Shown: positions 25,921 through 35,820 of the stretch, one piece after another | Layout of the letters: the number at the start of each line of letters is the position of its first letter | How positions within the stretch are numbered: position 1 is the stretch's first letter | Source: Bacteroides sp. 519 | Lineage (GTDB): Bacteria > Bacteroidota > Bacteroidia > Bacteroidales > Bacteroidaceae | DNA length: 64,000 nucleotides | NCBI RefSeq assembly: GCF_010500955.1 | Contig: NZ_QVMJ01000024.1 | Span: 85,926-149,925, forward strand | Direction: 5' to 3' | Notes under the pieces: generated by a model | Databases searched by the model: none | What the model was told of the DNA's origin: nothing | The model's input: only the letters and a program-made list of their open reading frames with translations | Translations under genes and position numbers: made by a program

Positions 25921-28197
25921 ATGATTAACAAAAAGAAGATGCTTTTGTTTGGGTTTTCTATGCTGGCATTAGCAGCAGTTGCACAAACAAATTTAGAACC
26001 GGTAGATTATGTAAACCCACTCACCGGAACCCTTTCCAAGTTCGAACTATCCACAGGAAACAATTATCCTGTAATAGCTCGGCCCTGGGGAATGAACTTT
26101 TGGTCGCCACAAACAGGAAAAATGGGCGACGGATGGATGTACACGTATACAGCCGATAAAATCAGAGGGTTTAAACAAACCCATCAGCCAAGTCCCTGGA
26201 TGAACGATTATGGTCAGTTCTCTATTATGCCTATAAGTGGAGCAATTGCATACGACCAGGATACCCGTGCCAGCTGGTTCTCGCACAAGGCCGAGGTAGC
26301 CAAACCATATTATTATAAAGTTTATCTGGCCGATCATGATGTAACTACAGAGATAACTCCTACACAGCGAGCAGCCATGTTTCGTTTTACCTTTCCGGAA
26401 AACGATTCGTATGTTATAGTCGATGCTTTTGACAGGGGATCGTATATTAAGATAGTTCCCGAAGAAAACAAAATTATTGGTTATACCACTCGTAATAGTG
26501 GTGGTGTACCGCAAAATTTCAGAAACTATTTTGTGGTAGAGTTTGATAAACCATTTACTTATAAAGCAATTGTTGGTGATAATAAGATTATAATGAATAG
26601 TAATGAAGAACAGAGAGATCATACTATTGCAATTATCGGTTTCCAAACCCAAAGAGGAGAAGTTGTTCATGCACGGGTAGCTTCATCATTTATCAGTCAC
26701 GAACAGGCAGAATTAAATTTAAAAGAGTTAGGTACAGATACTTTTGACAAGTTGACACAAAAAGGCAGGAATGAATGGAATCAGGTATTAGGTAAAATTA
26801 CGGTAGAAGATGACAATGTGGATAATCTCCGTACATTCTATTCCTGCCTGTATCGCTCGGTACAATTTCCACGCAGTTTCTACGAGATTGATGCCAAAGG
26901 CGAAGTGGTGCATTACAGTCCGTTTAATGGACAGGTATTGCCGGGCTATATGTTTACCGATACTGGTTTCTGGGATACTTTCAGGTGTTTATTCCCCTTC
27001 CTGAATTTGGTATATCCTTCAATGAACGAGAAAATTCAGGCCGGTTTGGTGAATGCTTACAAAGAAAGTGACTTTTTACCAGAATGGGGAAGTCCCGGTC
27101 ACCGCAATATTATGATTGGTCAGAATTCTGCATCCGTAGTAACCGACGCATTTATTAAAGGATTAAAAGGATACGAAATAGAAGAACTCTGGAAAGCCGT
27201 AACCCGTGGGGCCAACGATCATCTTAAAGGCACAGCCTCGGGAAGAGTTGGATACGAGTATTATAACAAACTAGGCTATATCCCCAATAATGTAGGAGTG
27301 GGACAAAATGTGGCTCGCACACTTGAGTATGCATATAACGATTGGGCCATCTATAAACTGGGGCAGGCACTAGGAAAATCCGAAGCCGAACTGGCGCAGT
27401 ACAAAAAACATGCTTTCAACTATAAGAACGTATATAATCCCAAACATAAATTGATGGGCGGACGTGAAGATAACGGAACCTTTAATCCTACCTTTAAACC
27501 CGAAGACTGGAGCGGTGAGTTCTGCGAAGGCAATAGCTGGCATTGGAGTTTTTGTGTATTCCACGATCCTCAGGGGTTGATTAACACCATGGGCGGACAA
27601 CAAGATTTTAATCAGATGATGGATTCCGTATTTGTGATTCCCAGCCACCTGGGGCTTAACAGCCGTGGGGTAATACACGAAATGCGCGAAATGCAGGTAA
27701 TGGATATGGGGCAGTATGCACATGGCAATCAGCCAATACAACACATGATTTATATGTATAACTATTCCGGTCAGCCCTGGAAAGCACAATACTGGGCACG
27801 CGAGATTATGGAAAAACTGTACAATCCTAATCCTGATGCATATTGCGGCGATGAGGATAACGGACAAACATCGGCCTGGTATGTATTCTCTTCTATGGGA
27901 TTCTATCCGGTATGTCCCGGTACAAACGAGTATATACTAGGATCGCCACTATTTAAAAGTATGAAAGTACAATTAGAAAACGGTAAATCCATTACAATAA
28001 AATCTTTAAATAACAACAAAGCAAACCGGTATGTAAAATCGGTTAAACTAAATGGAAAGAATCATTCTAAAAACTACTTTACACACGAAGATTTATTGAA
28101 AGGGGCTAATATCGTTTACGAAATGTCACCCACACCAAATACAATAAGAGGCACACAAGCGGCAGATACCCCATATTCTTTCTCAACAGAGAAATAG
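25921..28197 (+). CDS. GH92 family alpha-mannosidase (exported)
   Basis: A 758-residue protein with a signal peptide ending AAVAQ. It has the GH92 N-terminal beta-sandwich motif DYVNPLTGT, and in the (alpha/alpha)6 domain the proposed general acid Glu536 (EGNSWHW) and the general-base acidic residues Asp644/Asp646 (CGDEDNGQTSAWY). GH92 enzymes are calcium-dependent exo-alpha-mannosidases that trim N-glycan or fungal mannan. It is divergent from the HTCS. No SusC/SusD pair is present in the window, so this is not a classical polysaccharide-utilisation locus. Confidence 0.93.
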   Translation: MINKKKMLLFGFSMLALAAVAQTNLEPVDYVNPLTGTLSKFELSTGNNYPVIARPWGMNFWSPQTGKMGDGWMYTYTADKIRGFKQTHQPSPWMNDYGQFSIMPISGAIAYDQDTRASWFSHKAEVAKPYYYKVYLADHDVTTEITPTQRAAMFRFTFPENDSYVIVDAFDRGSYIKIVPEENKIIGYTTRNSGGVPQNFRNYFVVEFDKPFTYKAIVGDNKIIMNSNEEQRDHTIAIIGFQTQRGEVVHARVASSFISHEQAELNLKELGTDTFDKLTQKGRNEWNQVLGKITVEDDNVDNLRTFYSCLYRSVQFPRSFYEIDAKGEVVHYSPFNGQVLPGYMFTDTGFWDTFRCLFPFLNLVYPSMNEKIQAGLVNAYKESDFLPEWGSPGHRNIMIGQNSASVVTDAFIKGLKGYEIEELWKAVTRGANDHLKGTASGRVGYEYYNKLGYIPNNVGVGQNVARTLEYAYNDWAIYKLGQALGKSEAELAQYKKHAFNYKNVYNPKHKLMGGREDNGTFNPTFKPEDWSGEFCEGNSWHWSFCVFHDPQGLINTMGGQQDFNQMMDSVFVIPSHLGLNSRGVIHEMREMQVMDMGQYAHGNQPIQHMIYMYNYSGQPWKAQYWAREIMEKLYNPNPDAYCGDEDNGQTSAWYVFSSMGFYPVCPGTNEYILGSPLFKSMKVQLENGKSITIKSLNNNKANRYVKSVKLNGKNHSKNYFTHEDLLKGANIVYEMSPTPNTIRGTQAADTPYSFSTEK

Positions 28198-28232
28198 AAA
28201 TATCACCACCACATATATAAATACATCATCAT

Positions 28233-28272
28233 ATCCCCCAGTCGAGCACAAAAGCAAAAGCAGCTGGGGGAT
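28233..28272. terminator. Terminator between GH92 and rodA
   Basis: ATCCCCCAG (28233-28241) pairs with CTGGGGGAT (28264-28272) across a 22-base loop. It lies between convergent genes and could serve both strands. The T runs are weak. Confidence 0.6.
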
Positions 28273-28296
28273 CAACTACTTAATCGTTTAGCTTCA

Positions 28297-29754
28297 TTAA
28301 AACCTTCGACCTCTTCCCGCATCAATCCTGAGGAATACAAATAGCAATATTGTAAAGCCCCACAGCGAAGAGCCACCATAACTAAAGAACGGTAGCGGTA
28401 TACCAATAACCGGAGTAAGCCCCAAAACCATACCAATATTTATAAACAGGTGGAAAAAGAATATACTTAGTACCGAATAGCCGTACACACGCCCAAATGT
28501 ATGACTCTGCCTCTCGGCTAGCATAATAAGCCGCACAATCAACATGCCATACAGAATCAGCACCGCAACCGAACCGGCAAAACCTTGTTCCTCGCCAATG
28601 GTGCAGAAAATAAAGTCGGTATCCTGTTCGGGTACATATTTCAGTTTGGTTTGGGTACCATTCAGAAAACCTTTGCCTGTTAAGCCACCCGAACCAATTG
28701 CTATTTTAGACTGGTTTACATTGTATCCTGCTCCTGCAAGATCTTCTTCCATGCCTAAAACAACCTTTATTCTCACCCGTTGATGCGGTTCAAGTATCTT
28801 ATCAAAAACATAATCGCTGGAATAAAGAAATATGGCCGACCCGATTGTAAACACAGCAATCCAAAAGAATGTCCATTTACGGTCTTTGATTGCCATGAAA
28901 GCAAGATATCCAACTACTAATATGGTAAGTCCCCATAATACCTTCGATACATCGAACACCTCAACATTCTTTAGTACAAACACAGATATTGTTAGCACTG
29001 ATACACATACCAGAAGAAGATTCCGGGTAACATCCCATCTTCGCATGTATGTCCACACAAACATAATTGTGAACAACAATATTAAGCAGAAAACAGTAAA
29101 AACACCAACCGAAGTTGGTGATTCCATAAACGGAACCTCGTCGTACTTAATACCAACAATGAAATAAACAACTGCACACACACCCAAGAAAAGTACTATA
29201 CCCGACATTCCTTCTCTATATAATACCAGAAAAAAAGCCAGATACACCAAGGCCGAACCGGTTTCTTTTTGAAGTATAATAAGCATCATCGGCACAATGA
29301 AAATAAGCACTGTGGGAACAAGGAATTTCAGTTGCTTTATATCGTAGGAGTATGAATTCATGTACTTTGCCAAGGCCAAGGCTGTAGCAAACTTGGCAAA
29401 CTCTGCCGGCTGAATACTCACAGGACCCATTTGAAGCCAGGAGCGGGAGCCTTTAACATCGGGAGCAATAAATATGGTGACTATTAAAAGCAGAATCATC
29501 CCAATGTAGATGATATATGAAAACATATCGTACATTGTATCTTCCAGCATCATCAGGATAAATGCCAAACCAAACGAACAAACTATCCATATAAACTGCT
29601 TACCCGAGCGGGTTGAGAAGTCCAGAAAATCTCTTTCGCCGTAATCGTAACTGGCACCACACACGGTGAACCATCCTGCAACAATAAGTATCAGATAGAT
29701 ACAGATTGTTATCCAGTCAATATTCTTCCAAAGTTTAGCGGTTCTGGAGCTCAT
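28297..29754 (-). CDS. rodA: Rod-shape-determining glycosyltransferase RodA
   Basis: A 485-residue SEDS family membrane protein. The conserved motifs PVSIQPAEFAKF and GLTPVIGIPLPFFSYGGSS are present. It is longer than the E. coli protein because of an extra hydrophobic segment in the middle, common in this phylum. It polymerises lipid II together with PBP2 during cell elongation. Its start overlaps the end of mrdA by 20 bases. Confidence 0.95.
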   Translation of the reverse strand: MSSRTAKLWKNIDWITICIYLILIVAGWFTVCGASYDYGERDFLDFSTRSGKQFIWIVCSFGLAFILMMLEDTMYDMFSYIIYIGMILLLIVTIFIAPDVKGSRSWLQMGPVSIQPAEFAKFATALALAKYMNSYSYDIKQLKFLVPTVLIFIVPMMLIILQKETGSALVYLAFFLVLYREGMSGIVLFLGVCAVVYFIVGIKYDEVPFMESPTSVGVFTVFCLILLFTIMFVWTYMRRWDVTRNLLLVCVSVLTISVFVLKNVEVFDVSKVLWGLTILVVGYLAFMAIKDRKWTFFWIAVFTIGSAIFLYSSDYVFDKILEPHQRVRIKVVLGMEEDLAGAGYNVNQSKIAIGSGGLTGKGFLNGTQTKLKYVPEQDTDFIFCTIGEEQGFAGSVAVLILYGMLIVRLIMLAERQSHTFGRVYGYSVLSIFFFHLFINIGMVLGLTPVIGIPLPFFSYGGSSLWGFTILLFVFLRIDAGRGRRF

Positions 29755-31633
29755 GAGGTAAAAAGTTTGGTTTCAGATTAGGCATAAGATTTGCATTACT
29801 AATCTGATCAATTAAATATTGTCTTTCGGGGGCTACACTACCCTTCTGGTATTTCTCAATTAAGAGTGCACCAATAGGCACCCCGTATGTTGCACCAAAA
29901 CCACCATTTTCTACATATACACAAATGGCTATATCAGGATTGTTCATTGGGGCAAAGCCCATAAATATGGAGTGGTCTTTTCCGGTATTCTGGGCTGTTC
30001 CGGTTTTACCGCAAATCTCCAGCCCCGGTATATTAGCTCTTCTACAGGTTGATCCAAAAGGGCTACCGATAACTGCCCCACGCATTCCTTCAACTACATA
30101 TTCGTAGTATTTAGGATCAACCATTGTATGCCGCCAGGTTGTGTACAAGCTATCCAGTTGGTCGTTTTCAATCTCTTTCACAATATGTGGAGTAATAAAA
30201 CGCCCCCGGTTACCGATAGTCGCAGCCAGATTTGCTATTTGCATGGGGGTTAATAAAACTTCACCCTGCCCGATAGCGGTAGATATAATACGCAAGGCTC
30301 CCCAGTTTTCTGTTTTGAATGCTTTGGTATAATATTCTGAATTAGGAATCAGGCCTCTCTTTTCACCAGGCAAGTCTACTCCCAATGGATAACCAAAACC
30401 TTGCGAAACCATGTAGTCCTTCCATCTGTCTAATGCCACATGCGAGGAGCCGTATTTCTTTTTATTATCAATCATCCTATATAAGCCCCAACAATAATAG
30501 GCATTACAAGAGGTTGAGATAGATGGGATGAAAGGTACAGGTGAACCATGTGGATGGCATCCAACGCGCAAACCGGCATGAACAAAACCACCATAGCAAG
30601 GGAATGATGTGGTTACATCAATGATCCCTTCCTGTAAAAAAGTCAGTCCTTGTGCGGTTTTGAATGTTGATCCCGGAGGATATGCACTCATTATAGCACG
30701 ATTAAATAAAGGAGTAAACGGATCTTGATTTAATAACATTTGGTTTGCTCCACGCTGTCTCCCTACCATTAAAGCAGGGTCGTAGGATGGTGCAGATACA
30801 AAACAAAGTATTTCTCCGGTTCTTGGATCAATCGCCACAATCGCTCCTCGTTTATTCTGCATCAACTGTTCTGCCAGCATTTGCAGCTCAATGTCCAATC
30901 CTAATGTCAGGTTTTTGCCTGGGATTGGTTTCTTATCAAGAGCACCATCCATGTATTTCCCTTGAATACGACCATGTGCATCGCGCAACAACACTTCTAC
31001 ACCTTTTTCACCACGAAGTTGCTTTTCGTACGAATGTTCTACACCCAGTTTGCCAACATATTCGCCTTGGGTATAATAACCTTCTTCATCTTGTTCCAAC
31101 TCTTTTTTTGAAATTTCGGCAATATCACCTAATGCATGGGCAGCAGAGTTATAAGAATACTTTCGTATGGTAGCTCTTTCTACTTTAAAGCCGGGAAACT
31201 TAAAAAGCTTTTCCTGAAACACACCTACCTCTTCGGGCCGGAGTTGACTCATAAAACTTTGTGGGGTATACCGGGAATAACCTGGATTGGTACGTTTGTT
31301 TTTAATTTCCTCCATGCGTCTGCGAAAGAATTCCGGAGTTATGTCAAGGGTTCGACAAAAATCCAATGTATCCAGATTTTGTATTTCGCGTATTGTAACA
31401 GTAATATCATAAGCCGGCTGATTAAATACCAGCAATTTACCATTACGATCGTATATTGCACCACGGGCAGGTTTTAAAACATGTTTAAAGAATGCATTAC
31501 TATCCGCATTTTCTTTATAATGGTTGGAGAGTACTTGTAGTTCGAACAAACGACCACAATACAACAGAATGGCTATAATAACAATTGCCCCAATAATATA
31601 CTTACGATTCTCAAATGTATAATTCTTTGCCAT
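29735..31633 (-). CDS. mrdA: Penicillin-binding protein 2
   Basis: A 632-residue class B PBP with one N-terminal TM segment, a pedestal domain (LKPARGAIYDRNGKLL), and the transpeptidase motifs STFK (in YPPGSTFKTAQG), SCN and KTG (CGKTGTAQN). It cross-links peptidoglycan for elongation with RodA. It lies between mreD and rodA. Confidence 0.96.
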   Translation of the reverse strand: MAKNYTFENRKYIIGAIVIIAILLYCGRLFELQVLSNHYKENADSNAFFKHVLKPARGAIYDRNGKLLVFNQPAYDITVTIREIQNLDTLDFCRTLDITPEFFRRRMEEIKNKRTNPGYSRYTPQSFMSQLRPEEVGVFQEKLFKFPGFKVERATIRKYSYNSAAHALGDIAEISKKELEQDEEGYYTQGEYVGKLGVEHSYEKQLRGEKGVEVLLRDAHGRIQGKYMDGALDKKPIPGKNLTLGLDIELQMLAEQLMQNKRGAIVAIDPRTGEILCFVSAPSYDPALMVGRQRGANQMLLNQDPFTPLFNRAIMSAYPPGSTFKTAQGLTFLQEGIIDVTTSFPCYGGFVHAGLRVGCHPHGSPVPFIPSISTSCNAYYCWGLYRMIDNKKKYGSSHVALDRWKDYMVSQGFGYPLGVDLPGEKRGLIPNSEYYTKAFKTENWGALRIISTAIGQGEVLLTPMQIANLAATIGNRGRFITPHIVKEIENDQLDSLYTTWRHTMVDPKYYEYVVEGMRGAVIGSPFGSTCRRANIPGLEICGKTGTAQNTGKDHSIFMGFAPMNNPDIAICVYVENGGFGATYGVPIGALLIEKYQKGSVAPERQYLIDQISNANLMPNLKPNFLPHELQNR

Positions 31634-31635
31634 AA

Positions 31636-32133
31636 TTACTTCTTCACACTATCAATTGCTAAAATACAAGCAATAGATAGAATAGTGCTACTCACAATCT
31701 TTATCAACAACGTCTGAATATCGGCCAGAGAGTAAAAGGACAAGCCAAATACAATTATATGATGTGTCAGTATTGTCCCCATAAGGTATTTCAGAAACGA
31801 GAAGAAACCCATGCTCCGGATGGAAGGTGCAATGGTATCCTGATTATCGCGTGGAATAAATAAACGCAGATACGGCGTACGTATAAATGCCAGAAAAACA
31901 GTAGCAGCTGTATTTATACCCGGGGTATCCGAGAATATATCTACAGCCAATCCTAAAAAGAATCCCCACATCAGCAATCCGTTTCTGGATGTTGAGATGT
32001 CGAGCTTAAGGATTAAATAAACATATATAAAAGGGGTTGCATATCCGGCAATATGCACATTATTCAAGATTAATACCTGTAACAATACTAAACCTATAAA
32101 CCACCCTATTTTATGGAAAATATTCATTGTCAT
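31636..32133 (-). CDS. mreD: Rod shape-determining protein MreD
   Basis: A 165-residue membrane protein with about five hydrophobic segments. The sequence is weakly conserved, as usual for MreD, and the position between mreC and mrdA decides the call. It overlaps mreC by four bases. It belongs to the elongasome. Confidence 0.88.
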   Translation of the reverse strand: MTMNIFHKIGWFIGLVLLQVLILNNVHIAGYATPFIYVYLILKLDISTSRNGLLMWGFFLGLAVDIFSDTPGINTAATVFLAFIRTPYLRLFIPRDNQDTIAPSIRSMGFFSFLKYLMGTILTHHIIVFGLSFYSLADIQTLLIKIVSSTILSIACILAIDSVKK

Positions 32134-32996
32134 TGGTATCTAGTTGCAGGATGCTGTATATTAGGTTCTTCTTCCAATTCTCTTTGCTCTTTCTGTCCAA
32201 CTCTGGATACAACTCTAACATTGCCAAGCTTACCAAAGTCGGCAGCCAGTTTTACTTTCAGGTTGTAAGATAATCCATCGTCAGAGTCTTCCATATCGTC
32301 AACTATTCCAACAATCAACCCTTCGGGGAAAACAGCCGAGTGTCCGCTTGTAATCACCGTATCGCCCAGATTAAATTCTGCATGGCGGGGCAAGTCTTTC
32401 AGGTAGGCATATTTTGAGTTCATTCCTTCCCAGCGGAGATAACCAAAGTATTCGCTCGACTTGATTTTACAGCTTATGCTCGATTTGGAGTTCAGCAAAG
32501 AAATCACCAATGAATAGTGAGAAGATGTGAGATAAACAATTCCAACTACTCCTCTTCCGTCAACCACTCCCATTTCGGGCCTGATGCTATCATTTGATCC
32601 CTTGTCGAGTGTTATGTAGTTATCAGCTTTGTTTATACTGTTTTTAGTAGCATAAGCTTTAAAAACAGTATAGTCGCTCTTGGTCAGGTTCAATTTATCA
32701 ATCATTGCAACAGAATCCGGTTCGTATTGGCGCAATGTTTTTTCAAGTAAAGAGATTCGCTGTTCGAGCATCATATTCCGCTCCAACAAATCTTCGTTGT
32801 TCGATTTCAGATGGAAGTACGATGAGGCTTTACCCGATAGTTCATAAACTTTTCCAACAACTACATTGGCAGATGTGAAAAAAGCACCTTGCTGGTACAT
32901 ATTGAAACGAACCAGCAAGGCGAACGCTATTAATTCCAGAAAAATAAAAAGGAACCAATAGTTATATTTAATAAGAAACCTGAGAAGATAGCGCAT
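32130..32996 (-). CDS. mreC: Rod shape-determining protein MreC
   Basis: A 288-residue inner-membrane anchored protein: an N-terminal TM helix (about 10-30), a coiled coil (about 60-90, LLERNMMLEQRISLLEK), then two beta domains with the motif GVVDGRGVVGIV and VITSGHSAVFPEGLIVG. It links MreB to PBP2. The tail is acidic (EELEEEPN-type). Confidence 0.93.
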   Translation of the reverse strand: MRYLLRFLIKYNYWFLFIFLELIAFALLVRFNMYQQGAFFTSANVVVGKVYELSGKASSYFHLKSNNEDLLERNMMLEQRISLLEKTLRQYEPDSVAMIDKLNLTKSDYTVFKAYATKNSINKADNYITLDKGSNDSIRPEMGVVDGRGVVGIVYLTSSHYSLVISLLNSKSSISCKIKSSEYFGYLRWEGMNSKYAYLKDLPRHAEFNLGDTVITSGHSAVFPEGLIVGIVDDMEDSDDGLSYNLKVKLAADFGKLGNVRVVSRVGQKEQRELEEEPNIQHPATRYQ

Positions 32997-33004
32997 TCAA
33001 TTTA

Positions 33005-34027
33005 TTATCGCATTAAGAAAGAAAATCTGTCTACATTCTTTAGCGCAATTCCTGTACCTTTAGCCACTGCATGAAGAGGATCTTCGGCAATATGGAAAGG
33101 AATATTTATTTTCTCGGTTAAACGTTTATCCAATCCACGGAGTAACGCTCCTCCACCCGAGAGATAAATACCATTGTGTACAATATCTGCATAAAGTTCG
33201 GGCGGTGTGCTTTCAAGGGCACTTAATATGGCAGTTTCTATTTTTGAAATAGATTTTTCCAAACAGTGCGCAACTTCCTGATAACATACCGGTACTTCCA
33301 TTGGAAGTGCAGTAATTCGATTCGGTCCGTGTACTATATAATCGTCCGGAGCATCTTCGCCCAATTCGGTTAGGGCGGCACCAACGTTTATCTTGATACG
33401 TTCGGCCATACGCTCGCTTACTTTTACGTTATGCTGGCGGTTCATGTACTCCTGAATATCAGCAGTCAGATCGTCGCCGGCTATACGGATGGAGTTGTTG
33501 GATACGATACCACCTAACGAAATAATAGCAATTTCGGTTGATCCACCACCTATATCAACAATCATGTTACCTTCGGGAGCCTCTACATCGATACCAATAC
33601 CTATTGCGGCTGCCATTGGTTCAAATATCAGGTAAACATCACGACCGTCGGCATGCTCGGCCGAGTCGCGAACAGCACGAAGTTCAACTTCGGTACTTCC
33701 CGATGGAACACCAATTACCATTCTGAACGAGGAGGCAAAAAGGCTTCTACGGATATTTACCATTTTTATCAGTCCGCGTATCATTTGCTCGCAGGCATAG
33801 AAGTCTGCAATAACACCATCGCGTAGAGGACGTATTGTTTTTATATTGTCGTGGGTTTTCTCATGCATCATCTTTGCCTTTTCCCCCACTGCTATCATCT
33901 TGTCTGTACGACGGTCTAACGCAACAACCGATGGTTCATCTACTACTATCTTACCATTACTTATAATAATGGTATTAGCAGTACCAAGGTCCATTGCGAT
34001 TTCCTGTGTAAAAGAGAATAATCCCAT
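33005..34027 (-). CDS. mreB: Rod shape-determining actin MreB
   Basis: A 340-residue actin-like protein: the phosphate-1 motif MDLGTANTII (about 12-21), IVDIGGGSTEIAI (about 157-169) and YLSGGGALLRG near the C-terminus. It organises cell-wall synthesis in rod-shaped cells. It is the first cell-shape gene, eight bases before mreC, and is separated from purH by a GAGTTTT hairpin array. Confidence 0.97.
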   Translation of the reverse strand: MGLFSFTQEIAMDLGTANTIIISNGKIVVDEPSVVALDRRTDKMIAVGEKAKMMHEKTHDNIKTIRPLRDGVIADFYACEQMIRGLIKMVNIRRSLFASSFRMVIGVPSGSTEVELRAVRDSAEHADGRDVYLIFEPMAAAIGIGIDVEAPEGNMIVDIGGGSTEIAIISLGGIVSNNSIRIAGDDLTADIQEYMNRQHNVKVSERMAERIKINVGAALTELGEDAPDDYIVHGPNRITALPMEVPVCYQEVAHCLEKSISKIETAILSALESTPPELYADIVHNGIYLSGGGALLRGLDKRLTEKINIPFHIAEDPLHAVAKGTGIALKNVDRFSFLMR

Positions 34028-34034
34028 TTCTTTA

Positions 34035-34140
34035 AGTTTTGAGTTATGAGTTTTGAGTTATGAGTAGTGAGTTTTGAGTAGTGAGTTTTGAGTGCCATGC
34101 GGACTCGTTACTCACTACTCAAAACTCATAACTCATTACT
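34035..34140. repeat. GAGTTTT inverted heptamer array with CCATGCGG spacer
   Basis: The left arm is GAGTTAT, GAGTTTT and GAGTAGT words (34035-34093). The spacer holds CCATGCGG (34095-34102), the reverse complement of the core in the 7563 and 52530 arrays. The right arm is CACTACTC, AAAACTC and ATAACTC words (to 34140). It lies between purH (stop at 34144-34146, three bases away) and mreB. Confidence 0.9.
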
Positions 34141-34143
34141 TTT

Positions 34144-35667
34144 TTAGTGTTTGAAATGCCGTATCCCTGTAATCACCATAGCCATACCATGCTCGTTTGC
34201 ATAATCAAAGCTAAGTTGATCTTTTACAGAGCCACCCGGTTGAATAACTGCTGTAATTCCGGCCTGATCGGCAATTTCTACACAATCAGGGAACGGGAAG
34301 AAGGCATCGGATGCCATTACGGCTCCCTGCAAATCAAAGCCAAATGTTTTTGCTTTCTCAATTGCTTGTTTCAATGCATCAACACGCGAAGTTTGTCCAA
34401 CTCCACTGGCTAAAAGTTGCTTGTCTTTTACTAGAACAATCGAATTGGACTTACTGTTCTTGACAATCTTGTTTGCGAACAACATATCTTCTACCTCATC
34501 GGGTGTTGGTTCCCTGTCGGTAACAACTTTCAGGTCGGCAATTGTTTCAATATTTACATCTCTGTCCTGTACTAAAACTCCATTCAGTAAGGAGCGGAAC
34601 TGCTTTTTCTGTAGGTTAGCAGGTTTGCGAACAAGGATAATCCTGTTCTTTTTCTGTCCCAGAATTTCCAATGCGTCTACATCGTAATCGGGTGCAATAA
34701 TAACTTCAAAAAATATTTTGTTTATTTCTTCGGCAGCCTCTTTGTCAATCACGCCATTGGTAATTAATACTCCTCCGAATGCCGATACGGGGTCACCGGC
34801 TAAAGCTTCAGTCCATGCTTCGAGTACAGTTGGGCGCGATGCTAATCCGCAAGCATTGTTATGTTTCAGGATAGCAAAGGTTGTATCTTCGAATTCGTCG
34901 ATAAGTTCAACGGCTGCATTTATATCGAGCAGGTTGTTGTATGATATTTCTTTTCCATGAATCTGGTCGAACATTGCATCCAGATCGCCATAAAAATAGC
35001 CCTTCTGATGTGGGTTCTCACCATATCGAAGAGCTTTCTGGTCGTTAGCCGAACTGCGGAAGGCTGATCCTTTTTCGGCATCGAAATAATTAAAAATAGC
35101 TGAATCGTAATGAGAGGATACTGCAAATGCTTCTTTAGCCATCCAACGACGTTCTTCGAGCGTGGAAGTAGCTCCATGCTCCATCAACATATCGAGCAAT
35201 GGTTTGTACTGTTGTTGCGAGGCTACAATAATTACGTCGTTATAGTTTTTTGCTGCTGCACGGATAAGTGATATACCGCCTATATCTATTTTTTCGATTA
35301 TTGCAGCATCGTCGGCTCCCGAAGCTACGGTTGCTTCGAAGGGGTAAAGGTCTACAATTACAAGATCTATTTCGGGGATTTCGTACTTTTCAATTTGCTG
35401 AATATCCTGTTCGTTTGAGCGACGACACAGTATTCCTCCAAATACTTTGGGATGCAGTGTTTTAACTCTTCCTCCAAGAATCGAAGGATAGGTTGTAAGG
35501 TCTTCTACTGCCTTACATGGATATCCCAATGATTCAATAAATTGCCGGGTCCCTCCGGTTGACAAAAATTCTACTCCCTCTTCATGCAGTTTGGTTATAA
35601 TTTCATCCAAACCTTCTTTATGATAAACCGATACCAGAGCGGTTTTTATCCTCTTAGTTTCAGACAT
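34144..35667 (-). CDS. purH: Bifunctional AICAR transformylase/IMP cyclohydrolase
   Basis: A 507-residue protein, the normal length. The N-terminal MGS-like IMP cyclohydrolase domain has LSTGGTRQFIE and GGRVKTLHPKVFGG. The C-terminal AICARFT domain has LRYGENPHQKGYF and HNNACGLAS. It carries out the last two steps of IMP synthesis. It lies upstream of mreB on the same strand, an order common in Bacteroidota. Confidence 0.97.
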   Translation of the reverse strand: MSETKRIKTALVSVYHKEGLDEIITKLHEEGVEFLSTGGTRQFIESLGYPCKAVEDLTTYPSILGGRVKTLHPKVFGGILCRRSNEQDIQQIEKYEIPEIDLVIVDLYPFEATVASGADDAAIIEKIDIGGISLIRAAAKNYNDVIIVASQQQYKPLLDMLMEHGATSTLEERRWMAKEAFAVSSHYDSAIFNYFDAEKGSAFRSSANDQKALRYGENPHQKGYFYGDLDAMFDQIHGKEISYNNLLDINAAVELIDEFEDTTFAILKHNNACGLASRPTVLEAWTEALAGDPVSAFGGVLITNGVIDKEAAEEINKIFFEVIIAPDYDVDALEILGQKKNRIILVRKPANLQKKQFRSLLNGVLVQDRDVNIETIADLKVVTDREPTPDEVEDMLFANKIVKNSKSNSIVLVKDKQLLASGVGQTSRVDALKQAIEKAKTFGFDLQGAVMASDAFFPFPDCVEIADQAGITAVIQPGGSVKDQLSFDYANEHGMAMVITGIRHFKH

Positions 35668-35693
35668 TTAATTCGTATTTTTAGATAGATGTG

Positions 35694-35701
35694 CAAAGTT
35701 A
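35694..35701 (-). promoter_or_regulatory. Candidate -7 box TAACTTTG for purH
   Basis: On the minus strand this reads TAACTTTG, 27 bases before the purH start codon. Confidence 0.5.
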
Positions 35702-35820
35702 CAAAATATTGTTTTATAACGCATAATAAAAACAATGTGAATTAATAATAAAAACAAGGGATTTTTTAAGACTCAACTACTTTACTTCCTCTACCTCACT
35801 TTACCTCCTTTCCCTACACA

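Noticed and set aside
21630..28197. A full polysaccharide-utilisation locus
   Set aside because: No SusC or SusD homologue is present; only the regulator and one enzyme can be seen.
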